Assembly: GCA_963808455.1 (NCBI GenBank)
Contig: CAWEHT010000412.1
Coordinates: 1-6,347 of the forward strand
Reading direction: 5' to 3'
Source of the DNA: CAWEHT01 sp963808455
GTDB taxonomy: Bacteria > Chloroflexota > Anaerolineae > CG2-30-64-16
Length of the DNA stretch: 6,347 bases
In this document: one piece after another, positions 5,163 to 6,347 of the stretch
Numbering within the stretch: position 1 is the first letter of the stretch
Layout of the letters: the number at the start of each line of letters is the position of its first letter
Notes under the pieces: model-generated
Told to the model about the DNA's origin: nothing
Seen by the model: the letters and a program-made list of their open reading frames with translations, nothing else
The model's database searches: none
Position numbers and translations under genes: made by a program

Positions 5163-5290
5163 ACAGGATGTACAGGATTTGACGGGATGGACAGGATCGA
5201 GCTCAAAAAACATCCATCCCCATGCGGGGACCTTCGTGTCTATCCGGCCTATCCATCCCCATCCGGGGACCTTCGTGTCTATCCTGTAGG
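5163..5290 (+). repeat. Composite intergenic repeat, copy 2 (fuller copy)
   Basis: It begins with two ACAGGAT motifs 9 bp apart (5163 and 5172). After seven bases comes GATGGACAGGAT (5186-5197), with the same 7-base spacing as copy 1. Next is a linker with A6, then two tandem units at 5212-5250 and 5251-5289 with a 39-bp period. GGGATGGA (5184-5191) and TCCATCCC (5213-5220) form an 8-bp inverted repeat across the linker. The copy lies in the same orientation as copy 1, about 1.9 kb away, and the GNAT and def genes lie between them. Confidence 0.8.
5212..5289 (+). repeat. Two tandem 39-bp units, each with a small hairpin
   Basis: The first 34 nt of the two units are identical at 33 positions; the last five bases diverge. 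Each unit holds TCCCC-NNNN-GGGGA, at 5217-5230 and 5256-5269. The tetraloop is ATGC in the first and ATCC in the second, so the single difference falls in the loop and spares the stem. The shared 3' part is CGGGGACCTTCGTGTCTATC. Confidence 0.85.
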
Positions 5291-5393
5291 AATCGACGCT
5301 CCAGGACGCAGCGGGCAGGCCGGGCGGACGCAACTCAGGCTGCTGGTGTGGCCCTGCGATCGGATTTCGCCCGGCACCTGACGGCGGGCAGCT

Positions 5394-6158
5394 CTATAAG
5401 CTCGGGGCGGTGTTGGGGGACAAATCCTGCTGGGTCGTTCGGCCGGCTCGGTTGCCGATCTCCAATCCTGGCGGCGCGTATGGGCCGCTGAAACCGGCGC
5501 TCTGGTGCAAAGGCAGGTAGTCGTGCAGGCTGGCTATCGACGGGATGACCAGGTCTGCCGGGGCCATCTCTTCCGAGCCGCCGAAGCCTGTCAGAACGCC
5601 GATGGCCATGGCGCCTGCGGCTCTGGCTGCCCGCAGGTCCGCCGGGGCATCCCCCACCACCACGCAGGATCCCGGCGCCACACCGAGCCGGCGCGCGGCG
5701 GCATCGATCTCGCCTGGATGAGGCGGCAAGGCGTGCATTTCACCGCGCGTGATGATCACCTTGAAGAGGCCGGCCAGGCCCGCCCGGGCCAGGAAAGCGG
5801 CGACCTCCTGGCTCGTACGGTCCGTCACCAGCGCCAACGGGTAATGTCGAGCCAGCAGGGACAGTTCTTCCACGCTGCCGGCCACCGGCAAGGCTTCCTC
5901 CAGATCCCCGTCAACCTCCGCCTGTTGCAGCCAACTACGGCTGCCGGCGGGTGCACCTGGCGCCGGCAGGACCTGCAGTAGCGGGTCCAACCTGTCGATT
6001 AGCCAATCTCGCGCCGAAAGCAGGCGGCGGGCGGCGGGCTCGGGGCGAAAACCGGGCAGCCAGGCTTGCAGGTGGCGCAGCCGGGAGGCGAGCTGCATGA
6101 CCAGGCGGCCATCGGTGGCTGCCAGCGTGCCGTCCAGGTCAAAGATCAGCGCAGCCAT
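5394..6158 (-). CDS. HAD-family phosphatase, phosphoglycolate-phosphatase-like
   Basis: The 254-residue protein is a HAD hydrolase, likely cleaving a small phosphate ester in the cytoplasm. Motif I is FDLDGTLAATDG, with nucleophile D7 and acid/base D9. A helical cap follows at about 17-90. Motif II is ALVTDRT (T112). Motif IV is VVVGDAPADLRAA with D170 and D174. Motif III is unusual: where relatives have a lysine in a KPHP-type sequence, this protein has LPPHPGEI (144-151), with no lysine. I start at ATG 6158 because MAALIFDLDGTL begins right at the fold. It overlaps the upstream gene by 13 bp. A GTG at 6212 would add 18 Arg/Ala-rich residues. The last 35 or so residues after SIASLHDYLPLH look disordered and outside the fold. 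The exact substrate is unknown, so I give no symbol. Confidence 0.85.
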   Translation of the reverse strand: MAALIFDLDGTLAATDGRLVMQLASRLRHLQAWLPGFRPEPAARRLLSARDWLIDRLDPLLQVLPAPGAPAGSRSWLQQAEVDGDLEEALPVAGSVEELSLLARHYPLALVTDRTSQEVAAFLARAGLAGLFKVIITRGEMHALPPHPGEIDAAARRLGVAPGSCVVVGDAPADLRAARAAGAMAIGVLTGFGGSEEMAPADLVIPSIASLHDYLPLHQSAGFSGPYAPPGLEIGNRAGRTTQQDLSPNTAPSL

Positions 6159-6346
6159 CGCGCGCGCTCGCGCACCAGGCTTCGCCAATGCAGATCTTGC
6201 TCTGAGAGCCACGCCGACGGCGATGGGAAGGGTTCCTCGTCCAGCACCTTGTGTAGGCCGTAAGCGAGGAGCAATCTCGCCGAAGCGATTGTCGGCGCAG
6301 CCAGGACGATCCCCAGCACCCCACCGATGCGCGCTCCGGCCACAGC
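6146..6346 (-). CDS. C-terminal end of a membrane protein, AI-2E transporter family-like (cut by window edge)
   Basis: Only the last 66 codons are in the window. They read AVAGARIGGVLGIVLAAPTI and then ASARLLLAYGLHKVLDEEPF, followed by a hydrophilic tail (PSPSAWLSEQDLHWRSLVRE to RARWLR). The GGVLGIVLAAPTIASARLLL segment is a membrane helix. Glycine, alanine and a proline occur where the AI-2E exporter/permease family (formerly DUF20) has its last helix and short cytoplasmic end. The gene overlaps the HAD phosphatase by 13 bp, so the two are probably cotranscribed and translationally coupled. Members of this family have varied or unknown cargo, including sodium/proton exchange in some, so no transport role is claimed. 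Family assignment rests on one helix and is moderate. The true start is beyond 6347. Confidence 0.6.
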   Translation of the reverse strand, partial: AVAGARIGGVLGIVLAAPTIASARLLLAYGLHKVLDEEPFPSPSAWLSEQDLHWRSLVRERARWLR

Positions 6347-6347
6347 A

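Larger units (their letters stand above)
5055..5393. other. Intergenic region between def and the HAD phosphatase gene
   Basis: The two flanking genes converge here. No credible coding sequence is present; the short open frames are translations of the repeats. It contains the def-proximal hairpins, the composite repeat copy 2 (5163-5290), and an 8-bp inverted repeat GCCGGGCG (5319-5326) / CGCCCGGC (5368-5375) just beyond the HAD stop, which may be a weak 3' structure for that gene. Confidence 0.7.

Noticed and set aside
5212..5289. Possible CRISPR array from the 39-bp tandem units
   Set aside because: Only two adjacent units, the variable part between them is about five bases, and no cas genes are present. 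There are no real spacers.
3263..5290. GNAT-def as the cargo of a transposon bounded by the two repeats
   Set aside because: The repeats are direct, short and unequal, there is no transposase or terminal inverted repeat, and def is a core gene. Dispersed small repeats explain the data more simply.
5330..5340. Eleven-base match GCAACTCAGGC shared with 3200-3210
   Set aside because: A match of this length between two points of a 6.3-kb window is expected by chance, and its distance to the repeat differs in side and spacing.
6159..6212. GTG start at 6212 for the HAD gene
   Set aside because: It adds an Arg/Ala-rich stretch before the conserved FDLDGT strand and would deepen the overlap with the upstream gene to 67 bp.

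Overview
The window is GC-rich bacterial DNA. The F-type ATP synthase subunits, the order atpZ-B-E-F-H-A, and a two-domain acetyltransferase of a style I associate with Chloroflexota suggest a member of that phylum, perhaps Anaerolineae or a relative. This placement is a judgement from protein style, not a database result.

Layout. Positions 1-3155 hold the promoter-proximal part of an ATP synthase operon, all on the minus strand. Read in the direction of transcription it is atpZ/atpI-like, atpB (a), atpE (c), atpF (b), atpH (delta), then the first 138 codons of atpA (alpha), which is cut by the window edge. Spacing is tight throughout, with a one-base stop/start overlap at atpZ-atpB and a 6-bp gap at atpF-atpH. 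The exception is a 93-bp gap with a hairpin between atpE and atpF. The atpH gene is broken as given: its three parts lie in three frames, which needs two +1 changes.

Positions 3156-3434 are intergenic and carry a dispersed repeat and a weak candidate atp promoter. A minus-strand tandem-GNAT acetyltransferase (4325-3435) is divergent from a complete plus-strand peptide deformylase, def (4485-5054). The def gene is served by a perfect-consensus sigma70-type promoter. Positions 5055-5393 are a second intergenic region with a large imperfect hairpin and a fuller copy of the same repeat. A minus-strand HAD phosphatase (6158-5394) follows, overlapping by 13 bp the 3' end of a membrane protein gene that looks like the AI-2E transporter family and runs off the right edge.

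Functionally, the left half builds the Fo sector and the stalk of a proton-type ATP synthase. Deformylase removes the N-formyl group from new proteins. The remaining genes are an acetyltransferase of unknown substrate and a phosphatase/permease pair. I see no phage genes, transposase, CRISPR array, tRNA or rRNA, and nothing that amounts to a new multi-gene system. The least explained structure is the composite intergenic repeat at 3263-3351 and 5163-5290.
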